Source: a virus
Virus record (IMG/VR): IMGVR_UViG_3300010885_081999
Span: 1 to 64,000 of that record
DNA: 64,000 nucleotides
Direction: 5' to 3' (one strand)
How positions within the stretch are numbered: the first letter of the stretch is position 1; each line of letters opens with the position of its first letter. Made by a program: the position numbers and the translations under genes. The notes under the pieces were generated by a model, which was not told the origin of the DNA, did not search any database, and saw only the letters and a list, made by a program, of their open reading frames with translations. This document shows positions 55,762 to 63,628 of this stretch, in pieces.

Positions 55762-55842
55762 TTACTCGTCGTCGTCCATTACGAAGAATCTTACGTAGAA
55801 CAACACGGAAAACATGCACACGAGAACGATGAAGGAGATCAC
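55762..55842 (-). CDS. Possible 26-aa membrane peptide
   Basis: The GTG at 55842 overlaps the previous stop (GTGA), the same coupling seen elsewhere in this genome. The peptide is a single hydrophobic span (I-V-L-V-C-M-F-S-V-L-F-Y-V) ending in D-D-D-E. Weak start signal, so tentative. Confidence 0.3.
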   Translation of the reverse strand: MISFIVLVCMFSVLFYVRFFVMDDDE

Positions 55843-56078
55843 ACGAAGAACTTGCCTCTCAGGTCCTTCTTCTCGGCGGCCTCTGATTCGTACTTCTTGT
55901 GCATGTCCTCGACCGACTTGACGTACTCGGGATCCAGAGTGAGACAGTTCTCTTCTGTCTTGTCCTCTACGAGGCGAACTTGACGAAAGAGGTCAGCGCC
56001 ATCGATCCCAAAGATGACGGCTTCTTGAAAGATCTGGATCATGCGCATCGCGACGGCGTCTGAAATCTTGTAGCTCAT
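55839..56078 (-). CDS. Hypothetical protein, 79 aa
   Basis: N-terminal half is helical with hydrophobic Met/Ile/Phe (A-V-A-M-R-M-I-Q-I-F-Q-E-A-V), the C-terminal half a charged helix (D-M-H-K-K-Y-E-S-E-A). Similar small helical proteins are common in phages. CAGGAG 8 nt before ATG. No function assigned. Confidence 0.55.
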   Translation of the reverse strand: MSYKISDAVAMRMIQIFQEAVIFGIDGADLFRQVRLVEDKTEENCLTLDPEYVKSVEDMHKKYESEAAEKKDLRGKFFV

Positions 56079-56123
56079 TGGTAAACTCCTGTGTGTCGAT
56101 ACTACACTGTTGACGATTTTCGG

Positions 56124-56717
56124 TCAAGCTGGGATGCAACGGACAGTTGCGAGGATCGTCCTAATCTCCTGTGCGACTTTCTCCTTCGACTTCTCACAGT
56201 CTACGACGTGGACCTTCTCCTCTTGAGCGTCCACCCACTTCGCGTAGAGATCCCTCACTTTTTGCTGCAGGACGGTGTCTTTCTCGTAGGCGTCCTCGGC
56301 CTCGTGGGCATGTGCCTTGCCGAGAAGGACGAGCGTGAAATCGGGACAACGTAGAAGTCGATACATCTTGTCGATCGTGGCCTCATCGATCCCCTCGGCC
56401 ATTCCGTACACAGAAGTCGAAGGACTCCACCTGTCGAAGATGATGTAGTCGTACTCGTGCTCGAGTTTGACGAGCTGGAAGCTCTGAAAAATCCATCTAT
56501 TCAAGACCTGTAACCACTGGAAAGTTTTTGGAAACTTTTTCGCAGACCCATTCCGCAACATCCAGTAGATCAATCGATAGGTGACGTTGTCGTGGATCGG
56601 CACCTCGACGACGCATGCCCTCTTCTTGAGGGCTCCCGTGATGTGATCGCAGAGCATTTGGCTCTGTGTCGCCTTTCCGACACGGTCCGGTCCCTCGATG
56701 ACGATGATCCTGCTCAT
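56124..56717 (-). CDS. tmk: Thymidylate kinase
   Basis: 197 residues. P-loop I-E-G-P-D-R-V-G-K-A-T-Q and a D-R-W-S motif in the middle (F-D-R-W-S-P-S) are characteristic of TMP kinase. Overall length and order match the family. It phosphorylates dTMP (or a modified dNMP) to the diphosphate. Directly coupled to ThyX (ATGA), a logical pair. Confidence 0.88.
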   Translation of the reverse strand: MSRIIVIEGPDRVGKATQSQMLCDHITGALKKRACVVEVPIHDNVTYRLIYWMLRNGSAKKFPKTFQWLQVLNRWIFQSFQLVKLEHEYDYIIFDRWSPSTSVYGMAEGIDEATIDKMYRLLRCPDFTLVLLGKAHAHEAEDAYEKDTVLQQKVRDLYAKWVDAQEEKVHVVDCEKSKEKVAQEIRTILATVRCIPA

Positions 56718-57400
56718 TCGAACGGCTCCCTGAGAGTGCTCACATACTGTCCGTGTGGAACCATTTCCTCGAAAGTCAACTTGAACGCCTCCAGCGTGGC
56801 ATCGAACACGCCGAGGTCGGACACCTGTGCGAGCATCTCGTGTGCAAGCTCCCTGACTTCGAGTTGTGCGTGCTTAGAATAGCGCAGCTTGAGAAAGTGA
56901 TAGAAGCTGCGGAAGTTGAACATGACGTCTGCTGTGATCTGGTTTCCGTAGGGGAGGTAGAATCGGGCAGATTCCTTTGCCCTCTTGCGAGGCATTCCTT
57001 TCGAGACGAGTCGTTCTAGCGTCTCGTGATACTTGTGGAGAGAATACTCGAGGTGTGTGATGTACTTCTCTCGTTCCTCGGTGTCCCAATCGACAGGAAC
57101 ATAGTACTTGTCGTCTTTCAACTCCTTGTATCGGGCCGACTCCGCATTGACGGAGACGCCGATTCGATGCTTCAAGATGTGAATGTGTGTCGCTACGTCC
57201 GTGGTGACGAGGAAGTGCAACGCACTCTTCTCGAAGGGCGTCTCGTGACTGTTCTCAGCCAGCATCTGCAAGAGAGAAGGAATTCGGGCTCTCTTCTCTT
57301 CTGTCAAGTCTCTCGACGTCGACGTCCAAGCAGAGAGCCCGTGTGTTTCGTCGGAACCATAATGTCCGACAAGCTCTACTTTGTTTTCTTGTGCAGGCAT
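56714..57400 (-). CDS. thyX: Flavin-dependent thymidylate synthase ThyX
   Basis: 228 residues. The signature is L-K-H-R-I-G-V-S-V-N-A-E-S-A-R-Y, in which the first Arg of RHR is Lys and one residue is added before S-A-R-Y. N-F-R-S-F-Y-H-F-L-K-L-R and Q-L-E-V-R-E-L-A supply the FAD/dUMP-binding helices. Makes dTMP from dUMP with FAD and NADPH. TAAGAT is 6 nt before ATG with a -35-like TTGAAC 17 nt upstream. Confidence 0.9.
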   Translation of the reverse strand: MPAQENKVELVGHYGSDETHGLSAWTSTSRDLTEEKRARIPSLLQMLAENSHETPFEKSALHFLVTTDVATHIHILKHRIGVSVNAESARYKELKDDKYYVPVDWDTEEREKYITHLEYSLHKYHETLERLVSKGMPRKRAKESARFYLPYGNQITADVMFNFRSFYHFLKLRYSKHAQLEVRELAHEMLAQVSDLGVFDATLEAFKLTFEEMVPHGQYVSTLREPFE

Positions 57401-57406
57401 GTTCCG

Positions 57407-57412
57407 ATCTTA
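57407..57412 (-). promoter_or_regulatory. sigma70-like promoter of thyX-tmk, leaderless
   Basis: Minus-strand TTGAAC, 17 nt, TAAGAT, 6 nt, ATG 57400. Arms TTCCG and CGGAA flank the -10. Confidence 0.55.
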
Positions 57413-57456
57413 CACCGGAATGCGCCAAAGTTCAAACGTGAGGTGTCTTCTCAGTC

Positions 57457-57738
57457 TCAGAGAACGGCGTCGATCGCATGCATCATGATGCTGAAAATTG
57501 CCTCTGAGCGGACGTCGCCTCGTTCTGCCTTCTCAGCGTATGCCTGCATGAAGGCTTCTTCGAGACCCGGAAGCGAAAATACCTTGGGAGCATCCGTCGT
57601 CGTCGTGTAGAGGTCCCAGTAGTGTTTCGCCTCACGTGAGATTCGAGGATCAACGGGAGGTGCCACGTCGGCTTCGCCTAGAGCCTTCTGAGCTTCTTCT
57701 CTGATTATCCTGCGGAGTTGTGTCGTAGTGATCTTCAT
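57457..57738 (-). CDS. Small tagged protein (MKITTTQLRRIIREE leader)
   Basis: 93 residues. The first 15 residues are almost identical to those of 47238-47483. The rest is helical with an Ala-rich C-terminus (A-Y-A-E-K-A-E-R-G-D). GGAG lies just before the start, with ATAGTTA 11 nt upstream of the ATG. A packaged small protein is likely. Confidence 0.65.
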   Translation of the reverse strand: MKITTTQLRRIIREEAQKALGEADVAPPVDPRISREAKHYWDLYTTTTDAPKVFSLPGLEEAFMQAYAEKAERGDVRSEAIFSIMMHAIDAVL

Positions 57739-57749
57739 GACGCTTCTCC

Positions 57750-57756
57750 TAACTAT
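57750..57756 (-). promoter_or_regulatory. ATAGTTA element before a tagged gene
   Basis: Minus-strand ATAGTTA, 11 nt before ATG 57738; overlaps the end of the gene at 57753. Confidence 0.5.
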
Positions 57757-58046
57757 GTGCTCCTGATGAATTGTAGCATCTTGTCCTCGAGAACTTTCTT
57801 GATGTCTTCTTCAATCTCTTCGAGGACTTCGTTCGCTGCAGCGAGCATCTCTCTCTGACGTACCGAATCCGATGCTGTTATCTGTATGTGACGTTTGAGG
57901 TGACGCTTGAGTCCCTCGGCTGCGTCGGATGCCACCTGCGACAGAGCGAAGTCAGGTATGCCACGAGCATAGTCTTCCGCAAGGACAGTTCGAATTTCTT
58001 CGACGACCAAACGCCTCAGTCCTGCCCTCGCGTCTTTCAAGGTCAC
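57753..58046 (-). CDS. Small tagged helical protein
   Basis: 97 residues. Leader M-T-L-K-D-A-R-A-G-L-R-R-L-V-V-E-E-I has the V-V-E-E end. The body is a long helix with a heptad-like E-V-L-E-E-I-E-E-D-I-K-K-V-L. Coupled to 58043-58492 by an ATGA overlap. No function assigned. Confidence 0.6.
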   Translation of the reverse strand: MTLKDARAGLRRLVVEEIRTVLAEDYARGIPDFALSQVASDAAEGLKRHLKRHIQITASDSVRQREMLAAANEVLEEIEEDIKKVLEDKMLQFIRST

Positions 58047-58492
58047 ACCTCTTCAGTGTAGGCGAGCTTGGAGTTGTGGACGAGCAAAGCTATCTGATCG
58101 ACGTATCTCTCAGCAGCTGCCGTGATGTCAGAGACGAGTTCCTGTTGGACTTCCATGACTCCGTCCTGGTCGAAATCCTCCAGGTCGTTGCTGAGGGTCG
58201 TCGGAGACATCTTCTCGACTCCGTACTTCTTCAGGGTGTCGGCAAGGACCTTGTACATGGCCTTGTCGAGGTCCTTCAAGAAGGCCTGCGCCATCTCGAC
58301 AGACTTCTCGCTGACGATCCCCGAGACTTCCATCTCAAAGTTGTCAGGATTCTCTGCTTCGAACATGAGCGTCTCGACGAGACGTGACTGAGACTGCATG
58401 CGATTTCTGGCATGATAGGCAGCAGAGATTTCTTCACGACCCTCGTTGAGGATGTCGGAGATGCTCAAAGCCTGACGTCTTCCTAGTTTCAT
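58043..58492 (-). CDS. Tagged helical protein
   Basis: 149 residues. Leader M-K-L-G-R-R-Q-A-L-S-I-S-D-I-L-N-E-G-R-E-E has an L-N-E-G site. The remainder is acidic and helical. GAAGGAG before the start and ATACTTA 18 nt upstream. First gene of a unit of two or three tagged genes. Confidence 0.6.
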   Translation of the reverse strand: MKLGRRQALSISDILNEGREEISAAYHARNRMQSQSRLVETLMFEAENPDNFEMEVSGIVSEKSVEMAQAFLKDLDKAMYKVLADTLKKYGVEKMSPTTLSNDLEDFDQDGVMEVQQELVSDITAAAERYVDQIALLVHNSKLAYTEEV

Positions 58493-58510
58493 TTCTGTGA
58501 CTCCTTCGTC

Positions 58511-58517
58511 TAAGTAT
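58511..58517 (-). promoter_or_regulatory. ATACTTA promoter of the 58492 unit
   Basis: Minus-strand ATACTTA 18 nt before ATG 58492, with GAAGGAG between. Confidence 0.55.
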
Positions 58518-58557
58518 CGTCTCCATCGTGATTTGGTGATCTAAGATTCCACTTGGA

Positions 58558-61155
58558 TCAGCCGCATTTGCTCGCGCCGCAGTTGACGCAGGTCACGCAG
58601 CCCTCCTTGTAGACGAGGCCATCGACTCCACAATTGCTGCAGTTCTTGTCGGAAGCCGACTTTGTTCCGTCCGGGATGTATCCCTTCAGGACTCGGGCGA
58701 GGACCCGCGAGAAGCTCTGCATGTCACTGTGTTTGTCCTTCTGCAGCTGCTCCACGACGTAACTGACGGGAACACCATGACGAAGCGCCAGTGAAAGCGT
58801 GCGAGTGAAAGCACCGTGATTCGGATTCGCGAAGAGCTCCACGACGTCCTTGAAGAGGAGGTGGTCGTCGTCGCCCAGAGGAATGGAGAGATTGTACGTC
58901 GCGACGCCGTCCTTCTTTCCGTTCTTGACGAGGACTCCGCTCTTCACCTTCTTGGGCACTTCGACGTGTGAAGAGAGACCACAGAACACCTCGTAAGGAG
59001 CTCCATCGAGCTTACCCACGAGCACGAGATAGCTCTCAGGTCCCCCAGAACCCTTCACGTTAATGCGGTGAATATCACACGGTAATTCCTTCGGACGTTT
59101 TGGTGCATGATTCTCTGTGACCTTCGACGGCTGCTCGTCGGTCGGGGCGGCCTCAGCCTTCTTTGGCTCGTCGGCAACGAGTACTCCAGTCCTGCAACCG
59201 TCGCGATAGATCGTGACGCCCTTGCAACCCGTCTCCCAACCGCGCATGTAGATCTCCTTGACAACGTCGACCGACGTGGAGTTGGGAATGTTCGTAGTGT
59301 TGGAGATCGAGTGGCAGATCCATTTCTGCGCTGCCGCCTGGAGGTCGACCTTCTTGACCCAGTCGATGTCGTTGGCGGTACCACCGAAGTACGGTGACTC
59401 CTTGACGTCCGTCTCGGTCTTGTGGTTGGCATCCATCCACTTCTTGAAAGCGTGGTGATAGACGGTGTACTCCTGCCACTTGTCGCCCATGGGATCCACG
59501 AAGTCGACACGAGCTGTAGGGTCTGCAGACGTCACCTTCTTCCGACGCTTGTAGAAGAGCATGAAGGCAGGCTCGATTCCCGAGGTCGTCTGCGTGAGGC
59601 ACGAGACGGAACCGGCCGGAGCCGTTGTGGTCAGAGCGATGTTTCTGCGACCGAACTTGTCGTAGTTCGCTGCAAGCTCTGGGTCGGCCTCGAGCACCTG
59701 GAGGATGAACGGGTGCTTCGACTCGAAGTTGTGCGAGTACACCGGGAACGCTCCGCGTTCCTCTGCCATCTTGACGGAAGAACGGTAGGCGTTGAGGCAC
59801 AGTCCCTTATAGAGAGTCTCTGTCATCGTGATAGAGATGTCGCTACCGTACACGAAGTTCATGGCAGCGAGTGCGTCTCCGAGGCCCGTCACGCCAAGTC
59901 CGGTCCTACGACCACCGAGAGCCGCCGACTTGATCTTGTTCCACAACTCGAGCTCGGACCTCTTCACATCCATCGGCTCTGGATCCGCCTCGATCTTTGC
60001 GATGATCCTGTCTACCGCCTCGATCTCCAGGTCGATGAGGTCGTCCATGAGCCGCTGGGCCTTCTGAACTGTTGCGTGGAAGCGAGGCATGTCGTAAGCT
60101 GCCTCGGATGTGAACGACTTCTTGACAAACTTGTAGAGGTTGACGAGAAGAAGACGACAAGAATCGTACGGAGAAAGGACGATCTCCCCACAAGGATTGG
60201 TCGACACCGACTTGTAACCGTCGTAGCACTCGGTGGGTGTGCGCTTCTTGACCGTGTCCCAGAAGAGGAGTCCAGGCTCAGCCGAAGCCCATGCTGCCTC
60301 GATGATCTCGTGCCATAGTTCCTTGGCGTCTACCCAGCTCTCCACGGTGTGGACCGCATCCGCTTGAACAGGGAAGCGTAGATGGACCTTGCCACCGTCC
60401 TTCACCGCCTGCATGAACTCGTCAGTGAGACGGATGGAGATGTTTGCGCCAGTCACCTTCTTGAGGTCGCGCTTGATGTTGATGAAGGTGCGAATCTCGG
60501 GGTGGTGGACATCGATCGTGAGCATCAGGGCTCCTCGACGACCACCCTGCGCAACCTCACGGCAGGTGTTGGAGAACCTCTCCATGAAGACGCTGATGCC
60601 GTCGGTGGTACGTGCAGCGTTGGCAGTGACCAAGCCCTTGGGTCGAATCGTAGAGATGTCGAAGCCGACGCCGCCTCTACGCTTCATGATCTGCGCCTGC
60701 TCCTGGTCGGCCTTGAGGATGCCGGCATAGGAGTCGTAAGGTGACTCCACGACGAAGCAGTTGGAGAGTGACTGGTACTGATAGGGATTCCCGACCGCAG
60801 ACATGGGAGAACCCTGCGGGACGACAGGTCCCAGACCGCGAGACTCCGCAGCCAGCTCATCCAAGGTCATGACTTCACGTCGAGAAGCATCGATGTGCTC
60901 AACGTCGGCGAGGAGACAGAAGATCTCCTTCTCCGACATCGGGTTGGGATACTTTGCCTCGATTCGTGCGAACTCTCGTGCGAGTCGTCGGTGCATGTCC
61001 GACGGCGTCTTCTCGAGAATGTTGCCTGAGTTGTCCCTCAGCGCGTACTTGGACACGAAGACAGAGGCGGCGAGTTCGTCACCGCCAAAGTATTCCAACG
61101 TCGCGCTGTAAGCCTCGTCCTGTGTGTACTTGGTCATGATTTGCGATTGCTCCAT
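58558..61155 (-). CDS. nrdJ: Class II (B12-dependent) ribonucleotide reductase
   Basis: 865 residues. N-P-C-G-E with the catalytic Cys, C-L-T-Q-T-T-S-G-I-E-P and F-G-R-R-N-I-A-L are typical of the adenosylcobalamin-dependent class. The C-terminal C-S-N-C-G-x6-G-C-V-T-C-V-N-C-G is the zinc-ribbon redox tail of class II enzymes. It reduces ribonucleotides without oxygen or an iron partner, and no NrdB is needed. ATAGTTA ends 12 nt before ATG. Confidence 0.93.
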   Translation of the reverse strand: MEQSQIMTKYTQDEAYSATLEYFGGDELAASVFVSKYALRDNSGNILEKTPSDMHRRLAREFARIEAKYPNPMSEKEIFCLLADVEHIDASRREVMTLDELAAESRGLGPVVPQGSPMSAVGNPYQYQSLSNCFVVESPYDSYAGILKADQEQAQIMKRRGGVGFDISTIRPKGLVTANAARTTDGISVFMERFSNTCREVAQGGRRGALMLTIDVHHPEIRTFINIKRDLKKVTGANISIRLTDEFMQAVKDGGKVHLRFPVQADAVHTVESWVDAKELWHEIIEAAWASAEPGLLFWDTVKKRTPTECYDGYKSVSTNPCGEIVLSPYDSCRLLLVNLYKFVKKSFTSEAAYDMPRFHATVQKAQRLMDDLIDLEIEAVDRIIAKIEADPEPMDVKRSELELWNKIKSAALGGRRTGLGVTGLGDALAAMNFVYGSDISITMTETLYKGLCLNAYRSSVKMAEERGAFPVYSHNFESKHPFILQVLEADPELAANYDKFGRRNIALTTTAPAGSVSCLTQTTSGIEPAFMLFYKRRKKVTSADPTARVDFVDPMGDKWQEYTVYHHAFKKWMDANHKTETDVKESPYFGGTANDIDWVKKVDLQAAAQKWICHSISNTTNIPNSTSVDVVKEIYMRGWETGCKGVTIYRDGCRTGVLVADEPKKAEAAPTDEQPSKVTENHAPKRPKELPCDIHRINVKGSGGPESYLVLVGKLDGAPYEVFCGLSSHVEVPKKVKSGVLVKNGKKDGVATYNLSIPLGDDDHLLFKDVVELFANPNHGAFTRTLSLALRHGVPVSYVVEQLQKDKHSDMQSFSRVLARVLKGYIPDGTKSASDKNCSNCGVDGLVYKEGCVTCVNCGASKCG

Positions 61156-61167
61156 GATGTGGATCCT

Positions 61168-61174
61168 TAACTAT
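61168..61174 (-). promoter_or_regulatory. ATAGTTA element before nrdJ
   Basis: Minus-strand ATAGTTA (in GTATAGTTAAGG), 12 nt before ATG 61155. Confidence 0.5.
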
Positions 61175-61175
61175 A

Positions 61176-62612
61176 CTACAATGCTCGTGCTTCTTCAGCG
61201 ACGTTCGGGCTGGTTTTCTGAGGAGGGAATTCGTTCTTCATTTCCTTCCACTTCGCGCGAAGAGCTTGACGTTGGGCCTCTTCTTCGGACACCACCGCCG
61301 TGTCAGGAGCGTCTGACTCTCCTGTGATCTCAAACTTACTACGTGCCGTGTTCATCTTCAGAGGAAAGACAAGGCCGTCTCGGCCTGCACGATTCTTAGC
61401 CACATAGAGGCGACCCCAGCCGCTTGCTTTCTCGTGTGGTCGCCTCGAGACCGAGACGATGAGGTCGCAAATCATCGCCTTGCCGTAGGCCTCTGACATG
61501 TTCGTCATGTCGATCACCTCGGCATTCGCACCCTCTTTGTTCGACTGTGATGCAGTCCAGATGGGTACGCCAAGCTCCATCGCGAGGCCTCGTAGCTCCT
61601 CGTAGACGAGCTTGAGCTCGTGTCGTAGAGAGTCGAACTGTCGAGTCGACCTCATGATGTCAGCGTAGTCGATGATGATGATGTCTGGCTTGAATCCCTT
61701 TAGGTCGAGACGTTCGATGTGCGACTTGATCGTGTAGATGGATGCTGTATTTGTGGGATATTCTTTGATGAACAACCGACCAAGTCGATTGTCCTCGTAG
61801 AACTTCTTGACCTCCTCCTTACGGTCCATCACCTCGTTCGAGTCGATGTCACAGAGATTGGAGTCGTACCTGATACCGACTGCCGTCTCGGACAGCTCGA
61901 AGGTGTAGTGGAGGACGTTCTTGCCTTCACGAAGGGCGTTGGCTCCAATCATGGTGAGCCAGTGAGACTTGCCGCTGCCGGAGGCACCGACGACGCAGAG
62001 GAGTTCACCCTTGCCGCTGCCGCCGTTGAGGATCTCTTTCTTGTCGAGCTCCGGGATTCGAGTCGGAATGGTGTCACGCTTCAACTTCGTGAAACGTGCG
62101 TCCATCTCGTTGAAGAAGTCGTGTCCCACAGAGGGAGCAGTACCGACTTGGACGGCCTTCTTGATCGTCTCCACGATGGACTCATATTTGTTCGCCTGCA
62201 TCTGGTCGACTGCAGACTCGAGAGCCTTCTTGAGTGCCTGCTTCCTGCAGAACTCGAGCGACTTCTCCTTGACGTACTGAAGGTCGCCAGGATCTGGGTT
62301 CGCCTTCATTCTCTGGAGGTAGTCGATGATCTGGTCCCGCAGGATGACGTCCGTTCCCGTCTTCAGATCGTCACGAATGATCGTGACGAGAAGCTGTAGC
62401 GTCGGAAACACCTTGTATTTCTTCGAATACGCAAAGTAACGATCCGCCAAGAACTTGAGATAATTCACCTCGAAGTAGGAGATGTCGACCACCTCCGTCA
62501 TCTGTTCGGCCCATTTGTGATCGGTCAGAAGAGCTTGTCCGAGTTTCTCCTGGAAGGACTTGCCGAACTGACCGAAAGTTACGCCTGAGTGCTTATTGTC
62601 GTTTTCTAGCAT
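61176..62612 (-). CDS. Replicative DNA helicase (DnaB/gp41-like)
   Basis: 478 residues. Walker A G-A-S-G-S-G-K-S near residue 210, Walker B-like I-I-I-D-Y-A-D, and W-T-A-S-Q-S-N-K with R-P-H-E-K near the arginine finger region. RecA-fold helicase domain after an N-terminal helical primase-interacting domain, as in T4 gp41. Its start overlaps the nuclease stop by 7 nt. It unwinds DNA for the DnaE-type polymerase of this phage. Confidence 0.9.
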   Translation of the reverse strand: MLENDNKHSGVTFGQFGKSFQEKLGQALLTDHKWAEQMTEVVDISYFEVNYLKFLADRYFAYSKKYKVFPTLQLLVTIIRDDLKTGTDVILRDQIIDYLQRMKANPDPGDLQYVKEKSLEFCRKQALKKALESAVDQMQANKYESIVETIKKAVQVGTAPSVGHDFFNEMDARFTKLKRDTIPTRIPELDKKEILNGGSGKGELLCVVGASGSGKSHWLTMIGANALREGKNVLHYTFELSETAVGIRYDSNLCDIDSNEVMDRKEEVKKFYEDNRLGRLFIKEYPTNTASIYTIKSHIERLDLKGFKPDIIIIDYADIMRSTRQFDSLRHELKLVYEELRGLAMELGVPIWTASQSNKEGANAEVIDMTNMSEAYGKAMICDLIVSVSRRPHEKASGWGRLYVAKNRAGRDGLVFPLKMNTARSKFEITGESDAPDTAVVSEEEAQRQALRAKWKEMKNEFPPQKTSPNVAEEARAL

Positions 62613-63583
62613 TGACTCTCCGAAGTATATCTCAGCTTCTCAATGCACTTGAGGTCATAGAAGAACCCCTCAGCATCAAAGTCGTTGATTCCTTCCTTTA
62701 CAAGGATCTTTAGTAGGCCCATCTTATTGATCACGGGAGCAAATGTATCGACCACATAATCCACCTTCTTCATCTGGTCAGGCGACATCATGTTTCCGTC
62801 GAGGTGGACGAGTTGCCAGTTCCTCTTCACGTCACCTGAGGACTCGTCGACCCTCTTGTATGCCACGCTGTCGTCCCTGTGACTCGTCGCATAGTCGAGG
62901 AGGTCTTGAAGCACGATCGTGTCGTCGCTTCCCAGCATGGGAAACTTCTTCGCGATGCTCTTGAAGCCCAAGCCTTTGACACCGGGAATGTTGTCGGAGT
63001 CGTCGCCGCAGAGGCACTTGGCGAGGGCAAAGTTGTGCGACTTGATGCGAAATTCTCCGAAGAGGTCATCGTTAGTGATGAACTTCTTCCTGTAGAGCGA
63101 GTAGATCTTCGTCCTTTCGTCCAGCAGCTGATACATGTCTTTGTCGGCAGAGACGATGACCTTGTCTACTTCCCGAAAAGTCGACCTGCAGAGATATGCG
63201 ACGACGTCGTCACCCTCGCAGTCAGACACGTAGATCTGGCACACGGGAACGTTCTTGAGAACGTTGAGGAGAGTGATGAGCTGGTGTTGCTTGTTCTCCT
63301 CAGAGTCTGGGATGTCGTCCTCGTAGAATCGATTGAGTCTTCCGGGCTTTCGATTCATCTTGTATTCTGAGTAGATCTTTCTTCGTCTCTGGGATCCTCC
63401 GCCTTCCCAAGTGACGTAGACCTGCGACGGCTGATATTCCCTACAGAGGCGTTGAAGCGTCTTGAGAAAACCGATGCATCCTCCCATCTGATAGCCATGG
63501 GAGGACATCTGTGGAAACGCACTGTATGCCCTGAGGTATGCGTTCATTCCGTCAATGATGAAGATGGGTCGCTCACTCGACAT
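62606..63583 (-). CDS. 5'-3' exonuclease, T4 RNase H-like
   Basis: 325 residues. F-I-I-D-G-M-N-A-Y, Y-K-M-N-R-K-P-G, S-A-D-K-D-M-Y and G-D-D-S-D-N-I-P-G-V-K-G-L-G match the phage FEN/RNase H family, including metal-binding Asp clusters and an HhH turn. Removes primers at the fork beside the helicase. TAAGTT is 6 nt before ATG with TTGTAC 18 nt upstream; the start sits in an 11-bp inverted repeat (63571-63612). Confidence 0.88.
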   Translation of the reverse strand: MSSERPIFIIDGMNAYLRAYSAFPQMSSHGYQMGGCIGFLKTLQRLCREYQPSQVYVTWEGGGSQRRRKIYSEYKMNRKPGRLNRFYEDDIPDSEENKQHQLITLLNVLKNVPVCQIYVSDCEGDDVVAYLCRSTFREVDKVIVSADKDMYQLLDERTKIYSLYRKKFITNDDLFGEFRIKSHNFALAKCLCGDDSDNIPGVKGLGFKSIAKKFPMLGSDDTIVLQDLLDYATSHRDDSVAYKRVDESSGDVKRNWQLVHLDGNMMSPDQMKKVDYVVDTFAPVINKMGLLKILVKEGINDFDAEGFFYDLKCIEKLRYTSESQC

Positions 63584-63612
63584 GGGTAGAACTTACCACA
63601 CGTCGAGTGAGC
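63571..63612 (-). promoter_or_regulatory. 11-bp inverted repeat around the start codon and -10 of the exonuclease gene
   Basis: GCTCACTCGAC and GTCGAGTGAGC flank a 20-nt centre holding TAAGTT (63590-63595) and an inner GGTA/TACC pair. ATG 63583 borders the arm. Either a promoter under an operator or an RNA stem that masks the start. Confidence 0.55.
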
Positions 63613-63628
63613 AGTACAAAGGATCGTC

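Noticed and set aside
55634-55819. 61-codon basic minus-strand frame before hsp20
   Set aside because: It overlaps the hsp20 start and its Shine-Dalgarno in another frame and has no start signal of its own.
59055-59800. Arg/Ser-rich minus-strand frames inside the reductase gene
   Set aside because: They are other-frame shadows of the class II reductase, without start signals.
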